Of a stretch of 64,000 nt of DNA, positions 48,497 to 57,628 are shown in pieces. Each line of letters opens with the position of its first letter. Position 1 is the stretch's first letter. Location of the stretch: positions 124,001 to 188,000 of the forward strand of contig NZ_JBATVG010000014.1 of assembly GCF_049671645.1 (NCBI RefSeq), written 5' to 3'. This stretch comes from Castellaniella sp049671645 (GTDB lineage: Bacteria; Pseudomonadota; Gammaproteobacteria; Burkholderiales; Burkholderiaceae_B). The translations under genes and the position numbers were made by a program. The notes under the pieces are model-generated. The model made no database searches and had not been told where the DNA came from. It was given only the letters and a program-made list of their open reading frames with translations.

Positions 48497-51409
48497 ATGA
48501 AACGCATGCTGTTCAATGCGACGCACCAAGAAGAACTACGCGTCGCCATTGTCGATGGCCAGAAACTCATCGATCTGGACATTGAAACTGCCGGGCGCGA
48601 ACAGCGCAAAGGCAATATCTACAAGGGCGTCATCACGCGCATCGAACCGGGCCTGGAAGCCTGCTTCGTCAGCTACGGTGAAGAGCGCCACGGCTTCCTG
48701 CCCTTCAAGGAAGTCGCCCGCACCTACTTCAAGGAAGGCGTGGACGTGCGCACGGCGCGCATCCAGGATGCGCTGACCGAAGGCCAGGAACTCATCATCC
48801 AGGTCGAAAAGGAAGAGCGCGGCAACAAAGGCGCGGCCCTGACGACCTTTATTTCCCTGGCGGGCCGCTACCTGGTCCTGATGCCCAACAATCCGCGCGG
48901 CGGCGGCGTCTCGCGCCGCGTGGAAGGCGAAGATCGCCAGGAACTGCGCGACACCATGGACCAGCTGGAAGTCCCGGCCGGCATGAGCATGATCGCCCGC
49001 ACGGCCGGTATCGGCCGCAGCGTGGAAGAACTGCAGTGGGACCTGAATTACCTGCTGCAACTCTGGACCGCCATCGACGGCGCCGCCCGTGAAAACAAGG
49101 CTCCGATCCTGATCTACCTGGAATCCAGCCTGGTCATCCGCGCCATCCGCGACTATTTCTCGCCTGAAATCGGCGAGATCCTGATCGACACGGACGACAT
49201 CCACGACCAGGCCACGGCCTTCATGAGCGTGGTCATGCCCGACAACGTCAGTCGCGTGAAACGCTACCGCGACGACGTGCCGCTGTTCTCCCGCTTCCAG
49301 ATCGAACACCAGATCGAAACCGCCTACTCGCGCACGGTGACGCTGCCCTCGGGCGGCGCCATCGTCATCGATCACACCGAGGCCCTGGTGGCCGTGGACG
49401 TCAACTCGGCCCGTTCCACCCGTGGCGCCGACATCGAGGAAACCGCCCTGCGCACCAACGTGGAAGCGGCCGACGAAGTCGCCCGCCAGCTGCGCCTGCG
49501 CGACCTGGGCGGCCTGATCGTGATCGACTTCATCGACATGGAAGAAGGCAAGAACCAGCGCGCCGTCGAACAGCGCCTGCGCGACGCCCTGCACTTCGAC
49601 CGCGCCCGCGTCCAGATGGGCAAGATTTCCCGCTTCGGCCTGATGGAACTGTCCCGCCAGCGCCTGCGTCCCGCCCTGAACGAAGGCTCGCACGTCACCT
49701 GCCCGCGCTGCACCGGCACCGGCGTGATCCGTGATGCGGAATCCAGCGCGCTGCACGTGCTGCGCCTGCTGCAGGAAGAAGCCATGAAGGAAGGCACCGC
49801 CGCCCTGCACGCTCAGGTGCCGGTGGACGTCGCCACCTTCCTGCTGAACGAAAAGCGCCACGACATCAGCCAGATCGAGTCGCGCCTGAAGGTCAACCTG
49901 GTCCTGATCCCCAACAAGTCCCTGGAAACGCCGCATCACCACATCGAGCGGCTGCGCCACGACGATCCCCGGCTGGACGACAACAAGACCAGCTTCGAAC
50001 TCGTCCAGGAACCCGAAGACAAGCTCGTCTGGCAGCCCAACAAGGACCAGGAAGCCAAGGCGCGCCCGGAAGCCCTGGTCAAGGGCATCCAGCCCGCCCA
50101 GCCGGCGCCGCACCACGTCGAACGTCCGGCCAAGGCCGCTGCCGCCGCACCGGCGCCGGCCGCCGATGCCACGGGGGGCCTGCTCAAGCGCGTCCTGTCC
50201 TGGTTCACCGGCACGACCGCGCAACCGGCCGCGCCTGCGGAATCCACCCCATCCAGCCCGGCTCGCCGGGAAGATGACGGTCGTCGACGCAATGGCGCCG
50301 GCCGCCACAATGGACGCCGCCCGGAATCCCGCGCCAATGGCCGCGGCGACCGCGGCGGTCGCGCGGAAAAGGCGGAACCCCAGGATCGTGCCGAGCGCGC
50401 GGAGAAATCCACGGACAGCCGCCCCACGCAGCGCCGCGAACGCACGTCGGACGACCGCGCCGCTCAAACGGCAAGGCCCGCCGTCCCCGCGGCTGACGCC
50501 ACGCAAGACACGGCAGAACCGCGCCGCAGCCGCAACCGCCGTGGCCGTGGCCGCACCCGCAGCGAAGACACGCAGGATCAGGTCGCAACCGACACTGCCG
50601 AACTGACGGCCGTCGCCGCTGTGGCAACCGCCTCGACAATGGAACCCGCCGCGCCCGCCGCCGCTCGCGATGACGCGCCGGCGCCGACCGACACCGATGC
50701 CGACCTGGTCGCCGGCCCGGCCGTCGACGTCGAAGGGGACGCCGGCCTGGACAGCCCGGACCCGGAGCGCAAGCGCCGTCGTCGTCGCGGCCGTCGCGGT
50801 CGCCGTACCGGCGAAGGCGCGGAATCCGCGTCCAGCACAGACACGACGGACACCCCGGAGACCGGCTCAAGCGATCTCGAAACGCATGAAACGCCGCGCT
50901 TCGATCCGGAAGCCCTGGATACGGAAGAAGAAGCGGACTCCCTGCAAGCTGCGCCGGCCGAAGAAACCGACGTCACGCCGGCAGCGCCCGAAGCCGTGGC
51001 TGCAGAAACCGCTGCCTTCGCGGAACCAGCGCCTGCCGTCGTCCCGGCCGAGATCTTCGAGGCCCCCTCCGCGATGCCGGCCGCCGCGCCCGAAGTCGAC
51101 GCGCCGGAAACCGACGCCTCCGAAGCTGATGCGCCTGAGGCCGCCGACGTCCCCGCAGCCGCCGCGACGCCTGCTTTCCACCTGCCTCCGGCAGCCCCGG
51201 TGCCTGCGCCGGCAGAGGACAGCCATCACCCGATCGTCCTGCCGACCATCGATGAATCCCTGCAATCCGCCGGCATGCAGCTCATCGAAACCCGGGCGGG
51301 AGCCACCCCGGCCACGCCCGAGTCGGCGCCCAAGCCTCTGGGCCGCGCCCGCAAAACCGTCGCCAAGGCGCAGGAAGAACCCCTGCAGCAGGTGGAAACC
51401 ACGCACTGA
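48497..51409 (+). CDS. rne: ribonuclease E
   Basis: 970 residues. The catalytic half has the S1 domain (about 35-125), metal ligands Asp301 (VAVDVNSARS) and Asp344 (IVIDFIDM), and the zinc-link Cys402 and Cys405 (CPRCTGTG) used for tetramer assembly. From about residue 510 the chain is low-complexity: a basic Arg/Gly-rich stretch, then an acidic Ala/Pro/Glu-rich tail. This is the expected unstructured degradosome scaffold; I cannot identify specific partner sites. GGAG lies ten bases before the ATG. It initiates mRNA decay and processes rRNA and tRNA. A strong terminator follows. Confidence 0.97.
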   Translation: MKRMLFNATHQEELRVAIVDGQKLIDLDIETAGREQRKGNIYKGVITRIEPGLEACFVSYGEERHGFLPFKEVARTYFKEGVDVRTARIQDALTEGQELIIQVEKEERGNKGAALTTFISLAGRYLVLMPNNPRGGGVSRRVEGEDRQELRDTMDQLEVPAGMSMIARTAGIGRSVEELQWDLNYLLQLWTAIDGAARENKAPILIYLESSLVIRAIRDYFSPEIGEILIDTDDIHDQATAFMSVVMPDNVSRVKRYRDDVPLFSRFQIEHQIETAYSRTVTLPSGGAIVIDHTEALVAVDVNSARSTRGADIEETALRTNVEAADEVARQLRLRDLGGLIVIDFIDMEEGKNQRAVEQRLRDALHFDRARVQMGKISRFGLMELSRQRLRPALNEGSHVTCPRCTGTGVIRDAESSALHVLRLLQEEAMKEGTAALHAQVPVDVATFLLNEKRHDISQIESRLKVNLVLIPNKSLETPHHHIERLRHDDPRLDDNKTSFELVQEPEDKLVWQPNKDQEAKARPEALVKGIQPAQPAPHHVERPAKAAAAAPAPAADATGGLLKRVLSWFTGTTAQPAAPAESTPSSPARREDDGRRRNGAGRHNGRRPESRANGRGDRGGRAEKAEPQDRAERAEKSTDSRPTQRRERTSDDRAAQTARPAVPAADATQDTAEPRRSRNRRGRGRTRSEDTQDQVATDTAELTAVAAVATASTMEPAAPAAARDDAPAPTDTDADLVAGPAVDVEGDAGLDSPDPERKRRRRRGRRGRRTGEGAESASSTDTTDTPETGSSDLETHETPRFDPEALDTEEEADSLQAAPAEETDVTPAAPEAVAAETAAFAEPAPAVVPAEIFEAPSAMPAAAPEVDAPETDASEADAPEAADVPAAAATPAFHLPPAAPVPAPAEDSHHPIVLPTIDESLQSAGMQLIETRAGATPATPESAPKPLGRARKTVAKAQEEPLQQVETTH

Positions 51410-51503
51410 CGGCACGACAGTCGTGGAATAACGCGCCAGCGCTATTCCACGACCGGGCGCCTCCCAGGGGAACACTGTCATCCCCGGAAACGCCCAGTGG
51501 TAA

Positions 51504-51539
51504 AAAAGGCCCGGGATCTGCGAAGATCCCGGGCCTTTT
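51504..51539. terminator. bidirectional terminator between rne and accD
   Basis: A perfect 16-bp stem (51504-51519 with 51524-51539, loop GCGA) is flanked by A-runs on the left and T-runs on the right. It ends rne (94 bp beyond its stop) on the plus strand and the accD operon on the minus strand, where six T follow. Confidence 0.94.
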
Positions 51540-51637
51540 CATGCCTCGGACGCAATGATCAGAACGGCGCCGGACGCATCGCCGCGGCGGGCGCCATGAC
51601 AGCATCGTCCGCCGCCGGGCTGCCCGCCTGCGGGGCG

Positions 51638-52519
51638 TCAGGCCGCCTTGGAGACGACCTCGATCGGCTGGCGGGTGAACAGCGCCAGGATATGGGCCAG
51701 TTCGGCCTGCATCTCGCGGCGATCCACGACGCAATCGATGGCGCCCTTGGTCAGCAGGAACTCGGCCCGCTGGAAGCCTTCCGGTAATTTTTCACGCACG
51801 GTCTGTTCGATCACGCGCGGGCCGGCGAAGCCGATCAAAGCGTTGGGTTCGGCCATGACGACGTCGCCCATGAAGGCAAAGGACGCGGACACGCCCCCCA
51901 TGGTGGGGTCCGTGAGAATGCTGATGAACGGCAGGCCGGCTTCGGACAACTGATGCAGCATGGCCGTGGTCTTGGCCATCTGCATCAGGGAAAACAGCGA
52001 TTCCTGCATGCGGGCGCCGCCGGAGGACGACACGCAGATGAAGGGCATGCGGTGATCGATGGCCGCCTGGACGCCCCGGGCGAAGCGTTCACCCACCACC
52101 GACCCCATCGAACCGCCCATGAAGGAAAATTCGAAGCAGGCCAGCACAGCCGGCACCGACAGTATCGTGCCGCTCATGACCACCATGGCCTCGGACTCAC
52201 CTGTCTGCTTGGTTGCTTCGGAAACGCGTTCCGGGTATTTGCGCGAATCCTTGAATTTCAGAGGGTCCATGGGACGCGTCTGACTGCCGATTTCAACCCG
52301 GCCTTCCGAGTCCAGCAAGGCGTCGATCCGCGCCCGCGCCCCGATGCGCATGTGATGACTGCATTTCGGGCACACATTCAGGGTCGCCAGCAGATCTTCT
52401 TTGTACAGCACGGATTCGCACGAGGGGCATTTGACCCACAGGCCTTCCGGGACCCGTTTGGATACGGCGTCGTGTTGTCGATTGATGCGCGGGGGCAGGA
52501 TTTTTTCGAACCAGCTCAT
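51638..52519 (-). CDS. accD: acetyl-CoA carboxylase carboxyltransferase subunit beta
   Basis: 293 residues. The N-terminal zinc ribbon is CPSCESVLY...CPKCSHHM, and the crotonase-like domain contains SGGARMQESLFSLMQMAKT and DPTMGGVSASFAF. With AccA it transfers CO2 from biotin to acetyl-CoA to make malonyl-CoA. The ATG overlaps the trpA stop by ATGA, so accD is translated after trpA, a common proteobacterial order. folC, its usual downstream partner, is absent; rne is convergent instead. Confidence 0.96.
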   Translation of the reverse strand: MSWFEKILPPRINRQHDAVSKRVPEGLWVKCPSCESVLYKEDLLATLNVCPKCSHHMRIGARARIDALLDSEGRVEIGSQTRPMDPLKFKDSRKYPERVSEATKQTGESEAMVVMSGTILSVPAVLACFEFSFMGGSMGSVVGERFARGVQAAIDHRMPFICVSSSGGARMQESLFSLMQMAKTTAMLHQLSEAGLPFISILTDPTMGGVSASFAFMGDVVMAEPNALIGFAGPRVIEQTVREKLPEGFQRAEFLLTKGAIDCVVDRREMQAELAHILALFTRQPIEVVSKAA

Positions 52520-53349
52520 GGTTGACCTTTTTGGACGTGATCGAGGGCTTGGCGGACATCGGCCAGCCACGCGGCAGCGGCGCCTACCGCTGCCTGAGGG
52601 CCGTCGCCAAGCGAGGTTTCCTCGATGATTTGAATCAGTTTGCTGCCGATGACGACGGCGTCGGCATGCGTCGCCACGCGGGCGGCGCTGGCGGCATCCC
52701 GGATGCCGAAACCGACGCCGACGGGAATGCCGACGTGGCGGCGGATGGTGGCCAGATGGCGGGCGACGTCATCGGTATCCAGATGACCGGCGCCCGTGAC
52801 GCCCTTCAGGGAGACATAGTACACATAACCCCGGGCCAGGCGCGCGACGTCGGCCATCCGGGATTCGGTGGAGGTCGGCGCCAGCAGGTAGATGGGATCG
52901 ATGCCGGCCGCCGACAGGCCGGCGGCGAAATCGACGGATTCCTCGGGGGTGTAGTCCACCACCAGAACCCCGTCGACGCCCGCTTGGGCGGCGCGGCGCA
53001 CGAAATCATCCCGGCCCATGCACTCGATGGGATTGGCATAGCCCATCAGCACGACGGGCGTACGGTCGTCCTGGCGGCGGAATTCGGCCACCAGATCCAG
53101 CACCCGGGCCAGGCTGGCGCCGGCCGCGATGGCGCGTTCTCCGGCCCGCTGGATGACCGGGCCATCGGCCATGGGATCGGAAAACGGCACGCCCAGTTCG
53201 ATGACGTTGGCGCCTGCGGCCACGAGCGCGTGCATCAGGGCAGGCGTGGACGTGACCAGAGGATCTCCGGCCGTGATATAGGGGATCAGGGCCGTGCCCC
53301 CCGACAGGCCGGAAAAGGCAGCCGCCAGGCGGTGATTGGATGCAGTCAA
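52516..53349 (-). CDS. trpA: tryptophan synthase alpha chain
   Basis: 277 residues, TIM barrel. PYITAGDP, IELGVPFSDPMADGPVIQRA (the catalytic Glu) and VDGVLVVDYTPEES are present, with GVGFGIRD at the phosphate site. It splits indole-3-glycerol phosphate and passes indole to TrpB through a tunnel. It starts 9 bp after trpB. Confidence 0.96.
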   Translation of the reverse strand: MTASNHRLAAAFSGLSGGTALIPYITAGDPLVTSTPALMHALVAAGANVIELGVPFSDPMADGPVIQRAGERAIAAGASLARVLDLVAEFRRQDDRTPVVLMGYANPIECMGRDDFVRRAAQAGVDGVLVVDYTPEESVDFAAGLSAAGIDPIYLLAPTSTESRMADVARLARGYVYYVSLKGVTGAGHLDTDDVARHLATIRRHVGIPVGVGFGIRDAASAARVATHADAVVIGSKLIQIIEETSLGDGPQAAVGAAAAWLADVRQALDHVQKGQP

Positions 53350-53358
53350 GAGAAGCTC

Positions 53359-54558
53359 CTAAAGCGCGATGCCGCTGGTTTCGGCCACGGTATGCATGTC
53401 TTTGTCGCCCCGCCCGGACAGATTGACCAGAATGATCTGGTCTTCGGGCAGCGTGGGCGCGAGTTTGGCCGCATAAGCGATGGCATGGGCGGATTCCAGC
53501 GCCGGCATGATGCCTTCGATGCGGCAGCAGCTGTGGAAGGCGGCCAGGGCTTCCTGGTCCGTGATGCCCACGTACTGAGCCCGCCCTGAATCCTTCAGCC
53601 AGGCATGTTCCGGCCCGACGCCCGGGTAGTCCAGACCGGCGGAGATGGAATGGGTTTCGGTGATCTGGCCGTTGGCATCCTGCAGCAGGTACGTGCGGTT
53701 GCCATGCAGCACGCCCACCACCCCGCGATTCAGGGACGCGGCATGGTGCCCGCTGTCCAGGCCTTCGCCGGCGGCTTCGACGCCGATCAGGCGCACGGAT
53801 TCATGTTCGATATAGGGATGGAAGATGCCGATGGCATTGGACCCCCCGCCCACGGCGGCGACCACATAGTCAGGCTGGCGCCCGGCATCGCGCGGCATCT
53901 GCTCCAGGCATTCGCGGCCGATGATGGTCTGGAAGTCGCGCACCATCAGCGGATACGGATGCGGGCCCGCCACCGTGCCGATGATGTAGAACGTATTTTC
54001 GACGTTGGTGACCCAGTCGCGCATGGCTTCGTTCAAGGCGTCTTTCAGCGTGCGCGACCCGGATTCCACCGGCACCACCTGGGCGCCCAGCAGCTTCATG
54101 CGATAGACGTTGGATGCCTGACGGCGCACGTCTTCGCTGCCCATGTAGACCACGCATTCCAGACCATAGCGGGCCGCCACCGTGGCCGTCGCCACACCGT
54201 GCTGGCCGGCGCCGGTTTCAGCGATCACGCGGGGCTTGCCCATGCGGCGGGCCAGGAGCGCCTGGCCGATGCAGTTGTTGACCTTATGGGCGCCGGTATG
54301 GTTCAGGTCTTCGCGCTTGAACCAGATCTGGGCGCCGCCCAGTTGCTGCGACCAGCGCCGCGCATGATAGACAGGGCTGGGGCGCCCGACGAAGTGTTCC
54401 AGCTCGTCGGCGAACTCGCGCAGGAATTCAGGATCGTCCCGGTAGTGCTGATAGGCTTTCTGCAGGGCATCCAGGGCGTGCACCAGGGTTTCGGCCACGA
54501 ATGAACCGCCAAACTGGCCAAAATGCCCCTGTGCATCCGGCAAATGATAGGGTTTCAA
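53359..54558 (-). CDS. trpB: tryptophan synthase beta chain
   Basis: 399 residues from a TTG start. The PLP lysine lies in EDLNHTGAHKVNNCIGQA, and GGGSNAIG binds the cofactor phosphate. It condenses indole with serine. The family normally begins KPYxLPDAQGHFGxFGG, which the TTG at 54558 gives exactly; no ATG is available nearby, and an earlier TTG at 54606 would add 16 unusual residues. trpF, the usual upstream neighbour, is missing; relA lies upstream 136 bp away. Confidence 0.93.
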   Translation of the reverse strand: MKPYHLPDAQGHFGQFGGSFVAETLVHALDALQKAYQHYRDDPEFLREFADELEHFVGRPSPVYHARRWSQQLGGAQIWFKREDLNHTGAHKVNNCIGQALLARRMGKPRVIAETGAGQHGVATATVAARYGLECVVYMGSEDVRRQASNVYRMKLLGAQVVPVESGSRTLKDALNEAMRDWVTNVENTFYIIGTVAGPHPYPLMVRDFQTIIGRECLEQMPRDAGRQPDYVVAAVGGGSNAIGIFHPYIEHESVRLIGVEAAGEGLDSGHHAASLNRGVVGVLHGNRTYLLQDANGQITETHSISAGLDYPGVGPEHAWLKDSGRAQYVGITDQEALAAFHSCCRIEGIMPALESAHAIAYAAKLAPTLPEDQIILVNLSGRGDKDMHTVAETSGIAL

Positions 54559-54693
54559 ATCCAGACTCGCTTCAAAGGTGCCCGAACCGGGCGGAGCGGG
54601 CCACAACGGCCAGCCAAACAGGCATTTTAACAGCGCGGGCCGACGGGCAGCAGCCGCTGCCGCATCCGGCCCGCGGCGGGTCGCGCCGTCCGG

Positions 54694-56892
54694 CTATTGC
54701 CGGCTGGCCTGGACCCCCGGCAACTCATTGACGGCGTCCAGCGCCTGGCGGATCTGCGCGCCGTCGCGCACTTCGATCGTGAACACCATATGCGCCAGAG
54801 ACCGCCGGCTGTGGGTCGTCACCCGAACCACCCGCAGCCGCAGGCGGGCGAACACTTCGGACAGATCCCGCAGGAGATTGGGCCGATCCTGGGCATGGAT
54901 GCTGAGATCCACCGGGTACAAAGCCTGGCCGGTTTCCCCCCAGGCCACCTGGATGCAGCGTTCCGGATGCCGCTGGGCCAGCGCAGCCCAGGACGCGCAA
55001 TCCTGCCGGTGAATGGACACCCCCCGGCCCCGCGTCACGAACCCCTGGATGGCATCCGGAGGGGCCGGACGGCAACAGCGGGCCAACTGCGTCAGCAGGG
55101 AATCCACTCCCACCACCAGGACCCCGCTTTTACCGGTGCGCGCCACGCTGCCGGCATCGCTGGCATACACGCGGGCGGCATCCGGCATTGCCGGTTCGGA
55201 TTCCGGCTCGCGGAAGGCCTGGTCGATCTGCCTCAGGCTGAACTCTTCCTTGGCGGCTGCCACATACAGATCATCCGCCCGGGCGAACCCCAGTTGCTGG
55301 GCCAGATGCTCCTGGTTGACGGCGGTCCTGCCCAGGCGCTGCAGTTCTTTTTCAACCAGCGTCTGGCCCTGGGCGATGCGCTGCTGCAATTCCACCGCGT
55401 TGAACCAGGCCCGCACCTTGGCCCGGGCGCGCGGGCTGGCCAGATAGCCCAGCTGCGGGTTGAGCCAGTCCCGCGAAGGCCCCCCCGATTTGGCCGCGAT
55501 GATCTCGACCGTCTGGCCGGTGCGCAAGGACGTGGACAAGGGCACCATCTGGCCGTCGACCCGGGCGCCGCGACAGCGGTGCCCCAGGTCGGTATGCAGC
55601 AGATAGGCGAAATCGACGGGAGTGGCGCCTTCGGGCAGCTCCAGCACCCGGGCCTGCGGCGTCATGACATAGATGTGCCGTTCGCTGCGCGGCGCCTCGG
55701 GCGCCGGCGCCGGCCCGCCGTCTTCCTTCCACGCCAGCAACTGGCGCATCCAGGCGATCTTCCGATCGTATTCCCCCGACGCCGCCACCTGTCCGCCCCG
55801 GGACCCGGCCTCTTTATAGCGCCAGTGCGCCGCCATGCCGAACTCGGCGAACTGATGCATGTCCCGGGTGCGGATCTGCACCTCGAATGCCCGCCCCTGG
55901 CCGTCCGCCACCACCGTGTGCAGGGACCGGTAGCCGTTGGGCTTGGGCCGCGCGATGTAGTCGTCGAATTCTTCGGGCATCGGGGTCCACATGGCATGCA
56001 CCAGGGCCAGCACAGCGTAGCAGGTGCGCTCGTCGGCCACGATCACGCGCAGGGCCCGCAGGTCGAACAGCTGGTGGAATTCCAGGTGCTTGATACGCAT
56101 CTTGTTCCAGATGCTGTAGATGTGCTTGGGCCGGCCGCTGATATCCGCCTGGATGTGCGCGTCATCCAGCGCCGTCCGCAGCCGGTCCACCACGTCATCG
56201 ATGAAGGCTTCGCGCTCGACGCGTTTTTCTTCCAGCTGGCGGGCGATGGTCTTGTAGGTATCGGGCTGCAGAAAGCGGAAGGACAGGTCCTCCATTTCCC
56301 ATTTCAGCTGCCAGATCCCCAGCCGGTTGGCCAGCGGCGTGTAGAGCGCCATGGTTTCCCGCGCGAATTCCGGCGGACAGGGCGTGTGGGTCGCGGCGAA
56401 CCAGCGCAAGGACTGCAGCCGCGAAGCCAGCCGCATCAGCACGATACGCAGGTCGGCCGCCATGGCCAGCAGCATCTTGCGCTGCATTTCCTTTTGATCG
56501 GCCCCGGATTCACCCCCGGCGCGCCTGGCCACGGCCCCCAGATGCAGCAGGGCGCGCGCGCCCTGCACCAGCGTGGCGACTTCCGGGCCGAAGGCCTTGC
56601 GCAAGGGGTCCGTGCGGGAGAGTTCGCCTGCCGGCACCGGCTGCACGGCCAGCAGGGCCCCCGCCTGCGTCGCGGCGTCCGCGCCCAGATCCCGCAGGAT
56701 CAGGGCCACGGCCGCGCAGTGCGCAGCCAAGGGTTCCCCCGTGCTGGCCCGAGCCTGGCTCAAAGGCTCGCGCACCCAATCCACCGCCTGCCGCAGCAGA
56801 GCCGCCCCATCGTCATCCAGGCCCTGGGTTGCCGCCCGGAACCAGTCCGGGTCAAACGGGTCGGTCAGTACAGTGCTCGAAGGGATGCTCAT
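54694..56892 (-). CDS. relA: (p)ppGpp synthetase RelA, hydrolase-dead class
   Basis: 732 residues. The N-terminal HD domain has lost the HDxxED hydrolase motif (the region reads AGALLAVQPVPAG), while the synthetase domain is intact with RPKHIYSIWNKM, an EFDD motif (EEFDDYIARPKPNGYRSLHTVV, cited as a region) typical of monofunctional RelA, TGS (VYVMTP-like HIYVMTPQARVLELPEG) and a C-terminal ACT domain. It makes (p)ppGpp on starved ribosomes. A bifunctional SpoT is presumably elsewhere. The ATG at 56892 is chosen over a GTG at 56931. Confidence 0.95.
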   Translation of the reverse strand: MSIPSSTVLTDPFDPDWFRAATQGLDDDGAALLRQAVDWVREPLSQARASTGEPLAAHCAAVALILRDLGADAATQAGALLAVQPVPAGELSRTDPLRKAFGPEVATLVQGARALLHLGAVARRAGGESGADQKEMQRKMLLAMAADLRIVLMRLASRLQSLRWFAATHTPCPPEFARETMALYTPLANRLGIWQLKWEMEDLSFRFLQPDTYKTIARQLEEKRVEREAFIDDVVDRLRTALDDAHIQADISGRPKHIYSIWNKMRIKHLEFHQLFDLRALRVIVADERTCYAVLALVHAMWTPMPEEFDDYIARPKPNGYRSLHTVVADGQGRAFEVQIRTRDMHQFAEFGMAAHWRYKEAGSRGGQVAASGEYDRKIAWMRQLLAWKEDGGPAPAPEAPRSERHIYVMTPQARVLELPEGATPVDFAYLLHTDLGHRCRGARVDGQMVPLSTSLRTGQTVEIIAAKSGGPSRDWLNPQLGYLASPRARAKVRAWFNAVELQQRIAQGQTLVEKELQRLGRTAVNQEHLAQQLGFARADDLYVAAAKEEFSLRQIDQAFREPESEPAMPDAARVYASDAGSVARTGKSGVLVVGVDSLLTQLARCCRPAPPDAIQGFVTRGRGVSIHRQDCASWAALAQRHPERCIQVAWGETGQALYPVDLSIHAQDRPNLLRDLSEVFARLRLRVVRVTTHSRRSLAHMVFTIEVRDGAQIRQALDAVNELPGVQASRQ

Positions 56893-57111
56893 GGCAAGGA
56901 AACACAAGGGAAGACAGCCGCAATCGGCCACCCCTCTATACTACTTGAGTCCTCCGGCCGATGGTCGCCGCCGACCGGCGGCTCTCCGGGGGCGTGGCTC
57001 GCGCGGCCCCATCCCTATCCCCATATCAGGCTCTGCGGGTTGACCCGGATAAATTCGGTAAAATCCCCCCAGGCCGTCATCGGCCTCTGTTTGCCTGCCG
57101 GAGTTCCCCCC

Positions 57112-57438
57112 ATGACCCACGTCGTCACCGAAAACTGTATTAAATGTAAATTTACCGACTGCGTCGACGTCTGTCCGGTGGACTGTTTTCGCGAGGGGCC
57201 CAATTTCCTGGTCATCGACCCCGAGGAATGCATCGACTGCGCGGTCTGCGTACCGGAATGCCCCGCCAATGCCATCTTCGCCGAAGAAGACGTGCCTCAG
57301 GATCAGGTCGACTACATCCCCCTGAATGCCGAGCTGTCCCCTATTTTCGGACCCATCAACCGCTCCATCCAGGCCCTGGACGGCGCCGACGAATGGAACG
57401 GCGTCGCCGACAAGCTCAAATACCTGGAACGCCCCTGA
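57112..57438 (+). CDS. fdxA: 7Fe ferredoxin FdxA
   Basis: 108 residues. The N-terminus MTHVVTENCIKCKFTDCVDV and the second cluster CIDCAVCVPECPANAIF match the 3Fe-4S/4Fe-4S ferredoxin common in proteobacteria, with the usual 50-residue C-terminal extension. It carries electrons in the cytosol; partners are not known. GGAG precedes the ATG by eight bases. It is divergent from relA across 219 bp. TTGACC near 57040 is present but no -10 box fits the spacing. Confidence 0.95.
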   Translation: MTHVVTENCIKCKFTDCVDVCPVDCFREGPNFLVIDPEECIDCAVCVPECPANAIFAEEDVPQDQVDYIPLNAELSPIFGPINRSIQALDGADEWNGVADKLKYLERP

Positions 57439-57628
57439 GCCCCCCGCGCGAAGCGAGCCGCCAGCGCGGCCGCGTCTGTCTGTAAAAGCCCACACCCTGA
57501 GCAGGGAATCCGCCCGCCTCGGGTAATTCCTGTAGCGCGTCGTAACGATTACCAGTACTTTAAATCCGGACTACCGATATGAGGGCGCACGATCTGCGCC
57601 ATCGCCGACCACCGGAACGCATTCATCC

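Noticed and set aside
48097..48500. Open frames of 98 and 124 codons in the rne leader
   Set aside because: No ribosome sites, no family resemblance and Ser/Arg/Pro-rich composition. The region fits a structured leader better.
54559..54606. TrpB extension to the TTG at 54606
   Set aside because: The added 16 residues are not found in the family, while the later TTG gives the standard KPYxLPDAQGHF start.
57040..57062. TTGACC and TAAAAT as a promoter for fdxA
   Set aside because: The two hexamers are only about 13 bp apart, too close for a sigma-70 promoter.
54697..57438. 913-codon open frame that reads antisense through relA and then in frame into fdxA
   Set aside because: The last 108 codons are FdxA and the rest is antisense to RelA with shadow composition. 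A giant fusion is not credible; fdxA has its own ATG and ribosome site.
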